Shown piece after piece: positions 31,535 to 41,281 of a stretch of 64,000 nt of DNA (its first letter is position 1; every line of letters starts with the position of its first letter). The notes beneath the pieces are model-generated. The model had not been told where the DNA came from. It searched no databases and worked only from the letters and a program-made list of their open reading frames with translations. The translations under genes and the position numbers were made by a program. Where the stretch lies: contig NZ_BMXQ01000001.1 in assembly GCF_014651835.1 (NCBI RefSeq), positions 496,001 through 560,000 of the forward strand, in the 5' to 3' direction. This stretch comes from Pigmentiphaga litoralis (GTDB lineage: Bacteria > Pseudomonadota > Gammaproteobacteria > Burkholderiales > Burkholderiaceae_B).

Positions 31535-33829
31535 ATGACTCACCGCGCCCGGCGCTTGCCGCGTCTGCTTACCTTTTTGCTGGCCATGTCCGTGGCCCCT
31601 CTCGCCAACGCTTTCGATACCTTTGTCGTCCGCGACATCCGCGTGGAAGGTATCCAGCGGACCGAGGCGGGGACGGTGTTCGGCTACCTGCCCGTCAAGG
31701 TCGGCGACACGTTCTCGCAGGACCAGGCAACCCAGGCCATCCGGGCGCTGTTCGGCACCGGGTTCTTCCGTGACGTGAAGATCGAAGTCGAAAACGACGT
31801 CGTGGTCGTCGTGGTGGACGAACGTCCGGCCATCGCCTCGATCGACTTCAATGGCATGCGCGAATTCGAAGCGGTCAACGTGCGCAAGTCGCTGGCCGAG
31901 GTCGGCTTTGCCGAAGCCCGCATTTTCGACCGCGCGCTGCTTGAACGCGCGGAGCAGGAACTGAAGCGTCAGTATCTGGCTCGCGGCAAGTATTCGGTGG
32001 AAATCGTTCCGACGATCACGCCGCTCGAGCGCAATCGTGTTGGCATCACCTTCGACGTGTTCGAAGGCGACGTGGCCCACATTGCCGGGATCAAGATCAT
32101 CGGCGCCAAGGCGATTCCGGAAAAAGAGCTGCTGAAAATGCTGCAGCTCTCCACGCCGGGCTGGTTGACCTGGTACACCAAGGCCGACCAGTATTCGCGC
32201 CAGAAACTGCAGGGCGATATCGAAGCCCTGCGTTCGTATTACATGAACCGCGGCTATCTGGAATTCAACGTCGATTCGCCGCAGGTCACCATTTCTCCGG
32301 ATCGCAAGGATATTTTCATCACCCTGTCGATTACCGAGGGCGAAAAATATACGGTCAGCGACGTCAAACTGTCGGGTGAACTGCTCGGCCTGGACGACGA
32401 CCTTCGCAAACTGATTACCGTCAAACCGGAAGAAACCTTCTCGGCGGAAAAGGTCAATGCGTCGAGCAAGGCCATTACCGATTATCTGGGCAAGCTGGGT
32501 TATGCCTTCAGCAACGTGAACGCCAACCCGGTGGTGGACCGCGACAACAAGCGCGCCGACCTGACTTTCTTCGTGGATCCGAACCGCCGCGTGTACGTAC
32601 GCCGCGTGAATATCGGCGGCAATACCCGCACCCGTGACGTCGTGATCCGCCGCGAAATGCGCCAGTTCGAAAGCGCCTGGTACGACGCCACCAAGATCCA
32701 GCTGTCGCGCGACCGCGTCGACCGCCTGGGCTATTTCCAGAACATCAATATCGAAACGCCGCCGGTGCCGGGCACGCCCGACCAGGTCGACGTGAACGTG
32801 ACGGTGCAGGAAAAGCCTACCGGCATGATCAACCTGGGTGCAGGTTTCTCCAGTACCGACAAGGTGGTGCTGTCGGCGGGCGTGAGCCAGGACAACATCT
32901 TCGGTAGCGGCACGACCGCCGGGATCGAACTGAACACCGGCAAGACCTACCGCACGATCGCGATCAGTCAGACCAACCCGTACTTCACGCAAGACGGTAT
33001 CAGCCGGTCGACCAGCCTGTACTACCGCACGCTGCGTCCGCTGGCGATCAACCGCGGTGACTACCGTATCCAGACCATGGGCGCGGGTATCACGTTCGGC
33101 GTGCCGTTCACGGAAACGCAGCGTGTGTTCTTTGGCTCCACGTTCGAAGCCAACGACATCACCACGTACGACAACAGCCCGCAGCGCTACCTGGACTACG
33201 TCAGCGCCTTCGGTCCACGAAGCAATGCCGTGATCTTCTCGGTGGGCTGGAGCAACGACCGCCGCGACAGCGCCCTGGCGCCGACGCGTGGCACGTACCA
33301 GCGCGCCGCAGCTGAAAGCTCGCTGTTCGGCGACCTGCGCTATTACAAGGCAAGCTACCAACACCAGTACTTCTGGCCGATCACGCGTGACTTCACGCTG
33401 GCCTTGAACGGCCAGGTCGACTACGGCAAGGGCTTTGGCGGTAAACCGTACCCGTTGCTGAAGAACCTGTATGGCGGTGGTATCGGTTCGGTTCGAGGCT
33501 ACGAGGGCGGTTCGCTCGGTGCGCGCGATCCGCGCTACGGCGACAGCCTGGGTGGCGCGAAGCGCGTGATTGCCAGCGCCGAATTGCAGCTGCCGTTCCC
33601 TGGCACGCAGCAGGACCGGACGCTGCGCTGGTTCACATTCATCGACGCGGGTAATGTGTATTCCGACGAACAGAACATCAATCTGGGTGAACTGCGTTAC
33701 TCGACCGGTCTGGGTCTGAGCTGGCAGTCCCCGATCGGCCCGCTGAAGATTTCCATCGGCAAGGCGATCAACCCGAAGCCGCAGGACCGTACGCAGATGT
33801 TCCAGTTCCAGATCGGGACGGGCTTCTGA
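31535..33829 (+). CDS. bamA: Outer membrane protein assembly factor BamA
   Basis: 764 residues from ATG 31535. A cleavable signal peptide (LLTFLLAMSVAPLANA) precedes five POTRA domains (about 25-420) and the Omp85 beta-barrel, ending in the aromatic signature FQIGTGF. VRGYEGGSLG is the conserved loop 6 VRGF/Y motif. BamA inserts beta-barrel proteins into the outer membrane as the core of the Bam complex. An upstream in-frame start at 31490 is unlikely, since it would precede a complete signal peptide. Confidence 0.97.
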   Translation: MTHRARRLPRLLTFLLAMSVAPLANAFDTFVVRDIRVEGIQRTEAGTVFGYLPVKVGDTFSQDQATQAIRALFGTGFFRDVKIEVENDVVVVVVDERPAIASIDFNGMREFEAVNVRKSLAEVGFAEARIFDRALLERAEQELKRQYLARGKYSVEIVPTITPLERNRVGITFDVFEGDVAHIAGIKIIGAKAIPEKELLKMLQLSTPGWLTWYTKADQYSRQKLQGDIEALRSYYMNRGYLEFNVDSPQVTISPDRKDIFITLSITEGEKYTVSDVKLSGELLGLDDDLRKLITVKPEETFSAEKVNASSKAITDYLGKLGYAFSNVNANPVVDRDNKRADLTFFVDPNRRVYVRRVNIGGNTRTRDVVIRREMRQFESAWYDATKIQLSRDRVDRLGYFQNINIETPPVPGTPDQVDVNVTVQEKPTGMINLGAGFSSTDKVVLSAGVSQDNIFGSGTTAGIELNTGKTYRTIAISQTNPYFTQDGISRSTSLYYRTLRPLAINRGDYRIQTMGAGITFGVPFTETQRVFFGSTFEANDITTYDNSPQRYLDYVSAFGPRSNAVIFSVGWSNDRRDSALAPTRGTYQRAAAESSLFGDLRYYKASYQHQYFWPITRDFTLALNGQVDYGKGFGGKPYPLLKNLYGGGIGSVRGYEGGSLGARDPRYGDSLGGAKRVIASAELQLPFPGTQQDRTLRWFTFIDAGNVYSDEQNINLGELRYSTGLGLSWQSPIGPLKISIGKAINPKPQDRTQMFQFQIGTGF

Positions 33830-33844
33830 TAACGCCATGGCATG

Positions 33845-33885
33845 GCAGGCAAATCCGTGCGATTTGCCTGCGGTCGCGCGTTTTT
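33845..33885 (+). terminator. Hairpin between bamA and skp
   Basis: A perfect 11-base stem GCAGGCAAATC/GATTTGCCTGC with a 5-base loop, then TTTTT nine bases later (33881-33885). The offset T run suggests partial termination or mRNA stabilisation rather than full termination. Confidence 0.6.
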
Positions 33886-33975
33886 GGTACAACCGTTTAC
33901 TTTGGCCTGCCACGCTTTGCGCGAGAATGGGCCAGTAGTGGCAAAATATCCAATTCATTTCCGAGCGAGAGTTAA

Positions 33976-34575
33976 ATGATCCGCAAGTTTTCGACGTCTG
34001 CTAGCAGTGTGACCGCCTCATCTGCTGTCAAAGGTGCGGGCCGTCTGCTGGCAGTGTTGGTGCTATCCGGCGCCGCCGCCGGCGCGGCTCATGCCCAACA
34101 AGCGTCGGCACCGCGTGCCGCCGCTTCGGCCAACACCGGTCCGGTCAAGATCGGTTTCGTGAACACTGAACGGATCTTCCGCGACGCCGCGCCTGCCAAG
34201 GCTGCGCTGTCCAAGATGGAAGCCGACTTCAAGAAGCGCGACACCGACCTGCAAGACATCGCCGCGCGTCTGCGCACGATGTCCGAGCAGCTCGACAAGG
34301 ACAGCGCCGTGTTGTCGGAATCGGACCGCAACCGCCGCCAACGCGAACTGAGCGATCTCGACAAGGACTTCCAGCGCAAGCGCCGCGAGTTCCAGGAAGA
34401 CCTGAACCAGCGCCGCAATGAAGAGCTGTCGCAAGTGCTCGAACGCGCCAATCGCGTGATCAAGCAGATCGCCGAGCAGGAAAACTACGACCTGATCCTT
34501 CAGGAAGCAGTCGTCGTCAGCCCGCGGGTGGACATCACCGACAAGGTGCTGAGCGCATTGAACGGCGGCAAGTAA
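33976..34575 (+). CDS. skp: Periplasmic chaperone Skp/OmpH
   Basis: 199 residues. A signal peptide with hydrophobic core LLAVLVLSGAAAGAAHA leads into a core starting IGFVNTERIFRDA, typical of OmpH. A long Arg/Glu/Gln coiled-coil region (about 75-165) forms the jellyfish tentacles. Skp holds unfolded outer-membrane proteins during transit to BamA, encoded just upstream. Confidence 0.94.
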   Translation: MIRKFSTSASSVTASSAVKGAGRLLAVLVLSGAAAGAAHAQQASAPRAAASANTGPVKIGFVNTERIFRDAAPAKAALSKMEADFKKRDTDLQDIAARLRTMSEQLDKDSAVLSESDRNRRQRELSDLDKDFQRKRREFQEDLNQRRNEELSQVLERANRVIKQIAEQENYDLILQEAVVVSPRVDITDKVLSALNGGK

Positions 34576-34610
34576 GCGGCCCTGGCCGCTTCGAGTTGGT
34601 TGTCTAGCGC

Positions 34611-35795
34611 ATGCCTATTCTGCTCGCCCCCGCCGACGCGCCTGCGTTGGCCGAGTTGCTGGAAGCCACCGATACCTCCGGGTTGACGTGGCACCTTGAA
34701 GACCTGACCGGGGGCGCGGCGGCTTCGACCCCCGACGCGGCGGGTGCTTCGGCCCGTTCCGCGTCGCTGGCCGACCTCAGGGTGGCCGGCATTGGCACCC
34801 TGGGCGCCGCAGGCCCCACGGAAATCGCCTTTCTTTCCAATCCCCGGTACCAGTCCCAGCTCGACAGCACGCACGCCGGTGCGGTGATCCTGTCGCCCGC
34901 CATGGCGGATGCGCACAAGGCATCGCTGGCAGCGTCCGGCCGTACTGATGGCCCGCGGGCGCTGGTCGTCTGTACCGAACCCTACCTGCTGTATGCTCGC
35001 GTCGGACAGTGGTTCGCCCGACGCTCGCGTGCGAATGACATCGCGGGTATTCATCCGTCCGCTGTCATTTCGCCCGACGCCGTGATCGGCGATGGCGTGA
35101 CCATCGGCCCCCTGGCCGTGATCGAAGCGGGCGTGACCATCGGGCAGGGCGCCCGTATTGGCGCCGGCTGCATCATCGGCAAGGACTGCGCGATCGGCGA
35201 ACACAGCCTGCTGCATCCCCGCGTCACCCTTTACGATCGCATTCGCATCGGCGCGCGCGCGCTCATCCATTCCGGCGCAGTCATTGGCGCCGATGGTTTC
35301 GGCTTTGCGCCGGACTCGCATACGGTCAAGGGCGCATACTCCAAGATCGAACACTTCGGTGGCGTGATGATCGGTGACGACGTCGAGATCGGCGCGAACA
35401 CGACCATCGACCGGGGCGTGCTCGACGACACGGTCATCGGCAACGGCGTCAAGCTGGACGACCAGATCATGGTCGCCCATAACGTGCGGATCGGCGACCA
35501 TACGGCGATCGCGGCATGTACCGGCATTGCCGGATCCACTACCATCGGCCAACGGGTCGCCATTGGCGGCGCGGCGATGATAGGCGGCCACATCGACATC
35601 GGGGACGATGTATTCCTGACCGCGTCGACCGTCGTCTTTTCCAATCTCGCCGCCGGCGGCCGTTATACCGGTATCATGCCGGCGGTCGAACACTCGGAGT
35701 GGGAGCGGAACGCGGTAGCCATGCGCCATCTTGGACGCTTGCAGCGACGCCTGAAGGCCCTCGAGAAGTTGTCGGCGAAAGCTGCCGACACCTAG
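34611..35795 (+). CDS. lpxD: UDP-3-O-acylglucosamine N-acyltransferase LpxD
   Basis: 394 residues. The N-terminal uridine-binding domain is followed from about residue 140 by left-handed beta-helix hexapeptide repeats ([20 protein letters not shown]). The catalytic His lies in [15 protein letters not shown]. It adds the second acyl chain in lipid A synthesis. It is longer than E. coli LpxD (341) owing to an Ala/Ser/Gly-rich insert near residues 34-52 and a longer loop near 100-115. Followed by fabZ and lpxA in the usual order. Confidence 0.95.
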   Translation: MPILLAPADAPALAELLEATDTSGLTWHLEDLTGGAAASTPDAAGASARSASLADLRVAGIGTLGAAGPTEIAFLSNPRYQSQLDSTHAGAVILSPAMADAHKASLAASGRTDGPRALVVCTEPYLLYARVGQWFARRSRANDIAGIHPSAVISPDAVIGDGVTIGPLAVIEAGVTIGQGARIGAGCIIGKDCAIGEHSLLHPRVTLYDRIRIGARALIHSGAVIGADGFGFAPDSHTVKGAYSKIEHFGGVMIGDDVEIGANTTIDRGVLDDTVIGNGVKLDDQIMVAHNVRIGDHTAIAACTGIAGSTTIGQRVAIGGAAMIGGHIDIGDDVFLTASTVVFSNLAAGGRYTGIMPAVEHSEWERNAVAMRHLGRLQRRLKALEKLSAKAADT

Positions 35796-35845
35796 ACAGG
35801 ACGCGCGGGGCGGCCGCGCGGACCGAACACACATTTGGAATACGT

Positions 35846-36292
35846 ATGGAAATGGACATCAAGGGTATCCTGGAGCATCTGCCTCACCGGTACCCGATGC
35901 TACTCGTGGACAGGGTGCTGGAATGCGTCCCTGGCGAGTCGATCATCGCGATCAAGAACGTCAGCTTCAACGAGCCGTTTTTTACCGGCCATTTCCCGCA
36001 TCATCCGGTCATGCCGGGCGTGCTGATCCTGGAAGCCATGGCCCAGGCCGCGGCGATCACGTCGTTCACGGCCGCCGGCAAGAAGCCCGACGAAAAAACC
36101 GTGTACTACTTCGTCGGCATCGACGCGGCCCGCTTCAAGCGGCCGGTGGTGCCGGGCGACCAGCTGCGCATGGAACTGAAAGTGGAACGCGTGTCGCGCG
36201 GCATCGTCAAATACAAGGGCAAGGCGCTCGTGGACGGCCAGGTGGCCGCCGAAGCCGAGCTCATGTGCACCGTGCGCACCATTGATTCCTGA
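35846..36292 (+). CDS. fabZ: (3R)-hydroxyacyl-ACP dehydratase FabZ
   Basis: 148 residues from ATG 35846. Hot-dog fold: [13 protein letters not shown], then the active-site helix [21 protein letters not shown] with catalytic His and Glu. It dehydrates 3-hydroxyacyl-ACPs in fatty acid synthesis and competes with LpxA/LpxD for hydroxymyristoyl-ACP, which explains its place between them. A much longer upstream reading frame exists but has no family similarity. Confidence 0.96.
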   Translation: MEMDIKGILEHLPHRYPMLLVDRVLECVPGESIIAIKNVSFNEPFFTGHFPHHPVMPGVLILEAMAQAAAITSFTAAGKKPDEKTVYYFVGIDAARFKRPVVPGDQLRMELKVERVSRGIVKYKGKALVDGQVAAEAELMCTVRTIDS

Positions 36293-36304
36293 CCTCGGAC
36301 CCAG

Positions 36305-37099
36305 ATGACAACGACCCGGATCCATCCCAGCGCCATCGTCGATCCCGCCGCTCAACTCGATGACAGCGTGACCATCGGTGCGTTCAGCATCATCGGGCCG
36401 AACGTGCGTATCGGCGCCGGCACCGAAGTGGGACCCCACTGCGTCATCGACGGGCACACCACGATCGGCCGCGACAACCGGTTCTTTCCTTCGGGATCGA
36501 TCGGCGCCGCGCCGCAGGACAAGAAGTACGCGGGCGAGCCGACCGAACTGCGGATCGGCGACCGCAACACCATCCGCGAGTGCTGCACGATCAACCTGGG
36601 CACCATCCAGGACGGCGGGATCACCACCATCGGTGACGACAACTGGATCATGGCCTACGTGCACGTGGCGCACGATTGCCACCTGGGCAACCGCACGACG
36701 ATCGCCAACGGCACGCAGCTGGCCGGCCATGTGCACATCGGTGACTACGTCACCCTGGGCGGCATGACGGGCGTGCACCAGTTCGTCAAGATCGGCGCGC
36801 ACGCCATGACCGGCGTGCACACCACGCTGCTGCAAGACCTGCCGCCTTTCGTGACCTGCGCCGGCAGTCCGGCGCGTCCGGTCGGCATCAATTCGGAAGG
36901 ACTGAAGCGCCGCGGCTTCACGCCCGAGCAGATCGCCGGGCTGCGCGCGACGTACAAGTCCTTGTATCGCCAGGGTCTGACGCTTGAAGAAGCCAAGGAA
37001 GCCATGCGTGCACGTCAGGTGGAATCGCCCGACATGCAGGCGTCCTTGCAGACCCTGCTCGATTTTCTCGACACCGCTAGCCGCGGTATCGTTCGCTGA
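36305..37099 (+). CDS. lpxA: UDP-N-acetylglucosamine acyltransferase LpxA
   Basis: 264 residues, beta-helix with hexapeptide repeats from residue 1 ([20 protein letters not shown]). Catalytic His lies in [11 protein letters not shown], and the C-terminal helical domain contains [12 protein letters not shown]. It performs the first acyl transfer of lipid A synthesis. Position and length fit the family exactly. Confidence 0.97.
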   Translation: MTTTRIHPSAIVDPAAQLDDSVTIGAFSIIGPNVRIGAGTEVGPHCVIDGHTTIGRDNRFFPSGSIGAAPQDKKYAGEPTELRIGDRNTIRECCTINLGTIQDGGITTIGDDNWIMAYVHVAHDCHLGNRTTIANGTQLAGHVHIGDYVTLGGMTGVHQFVKIGAHAMTGVHTTLLQDLPPFVTCAGSPARPVGINSEGLKRRGFTPEQIAGLRATYKSLYRQGLTLEEAKEAMRARQVESPDMQASLQTLLDFLDTASRGIVR

Positions 37100-37110
37100 C
37101 GGAGTCTGTG

Positions 37111-38268
37111 ATGTCGGGTTCGGCACATCCTTCCATCGGCATGGTGGCGGGAGAGCCATCGGGAGACCTGCTTGCGGCCATGCTGGTGCGCGAGCTCAAG
37201 CAGCGGGCGCCGACGCTACCGCTGCAGGGGATCGGCGGGCCCAAAATGCTCGCGCAGGGTTTCGATGCCTGGTATCCCATGCAGAAGCTCGCCGTCAATG
37301 GTTACGCCGACGTCCTTCGCCACCTGCCCGAACTGCTCAACATCCGCCGCACCCTGCGCGAGCGCTGGCTGGCGGAACGCCCGTCGGTGTTCGTCGGCGT
37401 CGATGCACCCGACTTCAATTTTGCATTGGAAGGCGCGCTCAAGCGCGGCGGCATCCCCACGGTGCATTTCATAGGCCCGTCGTTGTGGGCATGGCGCGGG
37501 GAACGTATCCACACGATCCGCGAGTCGGTTTCGCACATGCTGGTCGTGTTTCCGTTCGAACAAAAGATCTACCAGGACGCCGGGGTGCCCGTGACCTATG
37601 TCGGGCATCCGCTGGCGGGCGTGATCCCGCGCGTGCCGGATCGCGCGCTCGCGCGGCGGCGGCTGCGCATCGCGCCCGAGCACCGTGTGCTCGCGCTGAT
37701 GCCCGGCAGCCGCGCCGGCGAAGTGCGTCACTTGGCGCCGCGTTTCTTGCAGGCGGCCAAGCTGCTGCAGCAGAAAGATCCGTCGCTGCGCATTTGGGCG
37801 CCCATGGCGAACGCCGAGCGGCAGGCGCAGTTCGAAGCCTGCGCGGCCGCGGTCGGCGGGCTGCGGCATCTGCATTGCCTGATCGGCGGATCGCACGACG
37901 TGCTGGCCGCCTGCGATACGGTGCTGGTCGCCAGCGGCACCGCCACGCTCGAAGCCGCGTTGTTCAAGCGGCCCATGGTGATCTCGTACGCCTTGCCCAA
38001 GGTGTCGTGGTGGATCATGCGGCGCAAGGCCTATCTGCCGTGGGTGGGCCTGCCCAACATCCTGTGCAACGAGGCCATCGTGCCCGAACTGCTGCAGGAC
38101 GCCGCCACCCCGCGCGCGCTGGCAGACGCGGTGTGGACGGCATTGACCGACGACGCCCACGCGCGCCGGATCGAGACCCGCTTTACCGAACTGCACGACG
38201 AACTTGTCCGCGACACCTCTGCGCTGGCGGCCAAGGTCATCCTGGAGCTGGCGAACCATGCAGACTGA
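37111..38268 (+). CDS. lpxB: Lipid A disaccharide synthase LpxB
   Basis: 385 residues from ATG 37111, with GGAG at a proper distance; an adjacent GTG 37108 sits too close. GEPSGDLL at the N-terminus, [10 protein letters not shown] and the C-terminal [20 protein letters not shown] are GT19 hallmarks. It condenses UDP-diacylglucosamine with lipid X. The stop overlaps the start of rnhB by 11 bases. Confidence 0.96.
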   Translation: MSGSAHPSIGMVAGEPSGDLLAAMLVRELKQRAPTLPLQGIGGPKMLAQGFDAWYPMQKLAVNGYADVLRHLPELLNIRRTLRERWLAERPSVFVGVDAPDFNFALEGALKRGGIPTVHFIGPSLWAWRGERIHTIRESVSHMLVVFPFEQKIYQDAGVPVTYVGHPLAGVIPRVPDRALARRRLRIAPEHRVLALMPGSRAGEVRHLAPRFLQAAKLLQQKDPSLRIWAPMANAERQAQFEACAAAVGGLRHLHCLIGGSHDVLAACDTVLVASGTATLEAALFKRPMVISYALPKVSWWIMRRKAYLPWVGLPNILCNEAIVPELLQDAATPRALADAVWTALTDDAHARRIETRFTELHDELVRDTSALAAKVILELANHAD

Positions 38269-39352
38269 ACGCGGCTGGGTGCAGAACGAATTCGGCTGGG
38301 ACCTGCTGGGTGGCGTGTCCGGACAGCAGGGGCACATCGGCGAGCTGGATGAAGCAACGCTGCTGACGCTGACCATTGCCGGTGTCGACGAGGCCGGGCG
38401 CGGCCCGCTGGCGGGCCCGGTGTACGCCGCGGCCGTGGTGCTGGATCGCAATCGGCCGATCTGCGGACTGGCCGACTCCAAGATATTGAAAGAAGCGGAC
38501 CGCGATGCGTTGGCGATCGAAGTGCGCAGCCTGGCGCTGGCCTGGTTCATCGCCAGCGCGTCCGTCGAAGAGATCGACTCGCTCAACATACTGAACGCGA
38601 CCATGCTGGCCATGCGCCGCGCGGTCGAAGGTCTGACCATCATTCCGCATCTGGCACAGATCGACGGTAACCGGGCGCCCCGGCTCAATTGCCGCGTGCA
38701 GACCGTGATCGGCGGCGATGCCAGCATTCCGGCCATCTCGGCCGCGTCGATCCTGGCCAAGACGGCGCGCGATGCAGAACTGGTGCGCTTGCACGCCGAA
38801 TACCCGCATTACGGCTTCGATCGCCACAAGGGCTACGGCACGCCCTTCCACGTGGAAAGCCTGTATAAGCATGGGCCGTGCGCAGCTCACCGCCGCAGCT
38901 TTGCGCCGGTGCGGATGGCATTGGAAGGCAAGCCCATGCCGGACCTGGCGACATTGGCGTCTGTGGAACACGACGCTTTCGGCGCAGGCGTGGCAAAGAC
39001 GGGGGTGAAGAAAGCGGCAGCGAAGGTCGTTGGGTCGAAAGCCGCCGCGGGCACGGCATCGTCAGGCAAGGCGGCCGCGCGTGCGGTAACGGCCAACGAC
39101 AAGAAAGCCCATGCCGGCAAGTTGGCCTCGGCACAAGCTGATAGCGGTGTCTCGGCCTGGGCTGATGCACCGGCCGCCACCAGCCGATCTCGCAAAACCT
39201 CGGTCGGCAAAGCTTCCGCCGCCAAAGACGCCGCGCCGTCTGCCTGGCCCGCAGTGCCGGATCCAGCGGTCGCTTCTGTCGACGCGACGCCCGCCGCCAA
39301 ATCCCCCAAGCCACCCAAGCCGCGCAGTTCCCGGAAGGCGGTCGCGTCCTGA
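38258..39352 (+). CDS. rnhB: Ribonuclease HII with histone-like basic C-terminal tail
   Basis: 364 residues from ATG 38258, which overlaps the lpxB end. The RNase HII core spans about 38-240: [16 protein letters not shown] (catalytic Asp-Glu), QIDGN (Asp) and AKTARD (Asp) are present, as is HKGYGTPFH. Residues about 246-364 form a low-complexity Ala/Lys/Ser/Pro tail with repeated KKAAAK, SGKAAAR and [10 protein letters not shown] blocks, resembling bacterial histone H1-like proteins. Usual RNase HII is about 200 residues, so the tail and the 37-residue N-terminal extension are additions. The core cleaves ribonucleotides in RNA-DNA hybrids. Confidence 0.93.
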   Translation: MQTERGWVQNEFGWDLLGGVSGQQGHIGELDEATLLTLTIAGVDEAGRGPLAGPVYAAAVVLDRNRPICGLADSKILKEADRDALAIEVRSLALAWFIASASVEEIDSLNILNATMLAMRRAVEGLTIIPHLAQIDGNRAPRLNCRVQTVIGGDASIPAISAASILAKTARDAELVRLHAEYPHYGFDRHKGYGTPFHVESLYKHGPCAAHRRSFAPVRMALEGKPMPDLATLASVEHDAFGAGVAKTGVKKAAAKVVGSKAAAGTASSGKAAARAVTANDKKAHAGKLASAQADSGVSAWADAPAATSRSRKTSVGKASAAKDAAPSAWPAVPDPAVASVDATPAAKSPKPPKPRSSRKAVAS

Positions 39353-40152
39353 TGAAACGTATCGCGTCGCGCGACAATCCGCTGTTCAAGGAACTGCGCA
39401 AGCTGTCCTCCACGTCCCAGGCACGCAAGCATGCAGGGTTGTCGGTGCTGGAAGGCTTGCATCTGTGCCAGACCTACCTGGCCGTGATCGGCGCGCCGCG
39501 CCATGCGGTGTTCGATGCGCATCGCCTGGACCGGCCTGAAGACTGCCATCCGGAAATGCTGGCCCTGCACGATCAGGTGCCGGCCGACCGCCAGGTGTGG
39601 CTGGAAGGCAAGCTGATGCAGGACCTGGAGACCGTGCAAGCGGGGCAGGGCGTGGTGTTCGTGGTCGACACGCCGTCGCCGGTGCTGCCGGAACGCATTA
39701 CCCAATCGTGTGTATGGCTGGATCGCATCCAGGACCCTGGCAATGTCGGGTCGATCCTGCGGTCATGCGCGGCCGCCGGGGTGCGCCACGCGTTCTTGTC
39801 GGAAGAAACCGCCTTTGCCTGGTCACCCAAGGTATTGCGGTCAGGGCAGGGCGCGCACTTCTCGCTGACGATCCACGAGCAGGTCGATCTGGAGGCCCTG
39901 GTGGCCCGTCTGGACGTGCCCCTGGTCGCCACTACCCTGGACGATGCGCAAAGCCTGTACGGCCCCGCCTTGCCCCCGCAGGCCGCCTGGGTGTTTGGCC
40001 ATGAGGGGCAGGGCGTGCGCCTGGCGCTCCAACAGGGGGCACAGGTGCGCGTCCACATCCCGCAAGAAGCCGCAGCCGAATCACTGAATGTGGCGGCCGC
40101 CGCGGCGGTGTGCCTGTTCGAGCAGCGCCGCCAGCGACTGGCGAATCAATAA
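39352..40152 (+). CDS. SpoU/TrmH family RNA 2'-O-methyltransferase
   Basis: 266 residues; its ATG shares a base with the rnhB stop. An N-terminal substrate-binding domain is followed by the SPOUT trefoil-knot domain with [22 protein letters not shown] (motif 1), [10 protein letters not shown] (motif 2) and [22 protein letters not shown] (motif 3). Such enzymes methylate ribose in rRNA or tRNA. The paralogue group (RlmB versus TsnR-like) cannot be fixed by eye. The stop overlaps that of ppsR on the other strand. Confidence 0.92.
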   Translation: MKRIASRDNPLFKELRKLSSTSQARKHAGLSVLEGLHLCQTYLAVIGAPRHAVFDAHRLDRPEDCHPEMLALHDQVPADRQVWLEGKLMQDLETVQAGQGVVFVVDTPSPVLPERITQSCVWLDRIQDPGNVGSILRSCAAAGVRHAFLSEETAFAWSPKVLRSGQGAHFSLTIHEQVDLEALVARLDVPLVATTLDDAQSLYGPALPPQAAWVFGHEGQGVRLALQQGAQVRVHIPQEAAAESLNVAAAAAVCLFEQRRQRLANQ

Positions 40153-40994
40153 AACCGGCCTTCCAGTCCGATCTTCTGCAGCACCGTCGTCGAAATTTCT
40201 TCGATCGACTTGGTTGTCGTCGACAACCAGCGAATGCCTTCCCGCCGCATCAGCTTTTCGGCTTCCGACACTTCATACCGGCAATTTTCCAGCGACGCGT
40301 AGCGGCTGTCCGGACGGCGTTCATGCCGCACTTCGGACAGGCGTTCTGGCTGGATCGTCAGGCCGAACAGCTTGCTTTTGTAGGGCAGGATGTTGGACGG
40401 CAAGCTGTCGCGCTCGAAGTCGTCGGGAATCAGCGGCACATTGGCCGCCTTGATGCCGTATTGCATGGCCAGGTACAGGCTGGTTGGCGTCTTGCCACAG
40501 CGCGACACCCCCACAAGAATGACATCCGCATTCTCGATGCCTTTGGCGTATTGCCCGTCATCGTGCGCCAGGCTGAAATTGATGGCTTCGATGCGATTCT
40601 GGTATTGCTCGGTATTGGCCACGTTGTGCGACCGGCCGATCGAATGGCTGGACTTGAAGCCCAGCTCGGCTTCGATCGGCTCCACGAAGGTGGAGAACAG
40701 TTCGAGGAACATGCCGTTGGCCTGGCGCACCCGCGTGTTGATCTCGGAATTGACCAGGGTACTGAACACGATCGGGCGCTTGCCGTCCGCTTCGAAGGTC
40801 TGGTCGATACGCGCCGCCACGTCCGCCGCCTTGTCGACCGAATCGATGAAAGGCAGGCGGATGTGCTTGAAGCGCAGCCCCTCGAATTGCGCAAGAACAG
40901 AGTGCGCGAAGGTCTCGGCGGTGATGCCCGTGCCGTCGGACACCACATACACGGTGCGGATGTAGGGCTGCGTTGACGCAGGGTGGAGAGACAT
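40146..40994 (-). CDS. ppsR: Phosphoenolpyruvate synthase regulatory protein PpsR
   Basis: 282 residues, DUF299/kinase-pyrophosphorylase family. The N-terminal [15 protein letters not shown] and the P-loop-like [15 protein letters not shown] near residue 155 are diagnostic. It inactivates PEP synthase by ADP-dependent phosphorylation and reactivates it by phosphate-dependent dephosphorylation. Its target gene ppsA is divergent, with 287 bases between. Confidence 0.96.
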   Translation of the reverse strand: MSLHPASTQPYIRTVYVVSDGTGITAETFAHSVLAQFEGLRFKHIRLPFIDSVDKAADVAARIDQTFEADGKRPIVFSTLVNSEINTRVRQANGMFLELFSTFVEPIEAELGFKSSHSIGRSHNVANTEQYQNRIEAINFSLAHDDGQYAKGIENADVILVGVSRCGKTPTSLYLAMQYGIKAANVPLIPDDFERDSLPSNILPYKSKLFGLTIQPERLSEVRHERRPDSRYASLENCRYEVSEAEKLMRREGIRWLSTTTKSIEEISTTVLQKIGLEGRFY

Positions 40995-41180
40995 GATGAC
41001 CTCGCAGATCGAAACGACCGCAATACGTGAGAAAAAGGTAACAATTGACCGTTAACAGGCGGAGTGCAGACCACGCGGCGCACGGGGTAGAATCCCGGGG
41101 GTCATAGCCATCCGTCCCGTGGCATCGATCAGGGCCCGTCCGCGTAGTGTAGAGCGCGGCGCTGTCAGGCGGGTTTGGCC

Positions 41181-41241
41181 AGCACACGACATTGCCTAGG
41201 GCAAACGCGGGTTTCTCGCGGTTCTGCCCAGGTCGTGTGCT
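41181..41241 (+). ncRNA. Large hairpin in the ppsA 5' leader
   Basis: AGCACACGA pairs with TCGTGTGCT; inside, CCT-GGGCA pairs with TGCCCAGG with a one-base bulge, and CGCG/CGCG closes an apical loop. The ppsA start is 40 bases downstream, with AGGGGAC as ribosome site. No T run follows, so it is more likely a cis-acting leader structure than a terminator. No known riboswitch class is recognised. Confidence 0.5.
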
Positions 41242-41281
41242 CGCCAAACATGCTTTCTTGCCATTGTAATAGGGGACTTTC

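Noticed and set aside
35516-35845. Longer fabZ frame beginning inside lpxD
   Set aside because: The upstream part is a shadow of lpxD. FabZ homology begins at ATG 35846.
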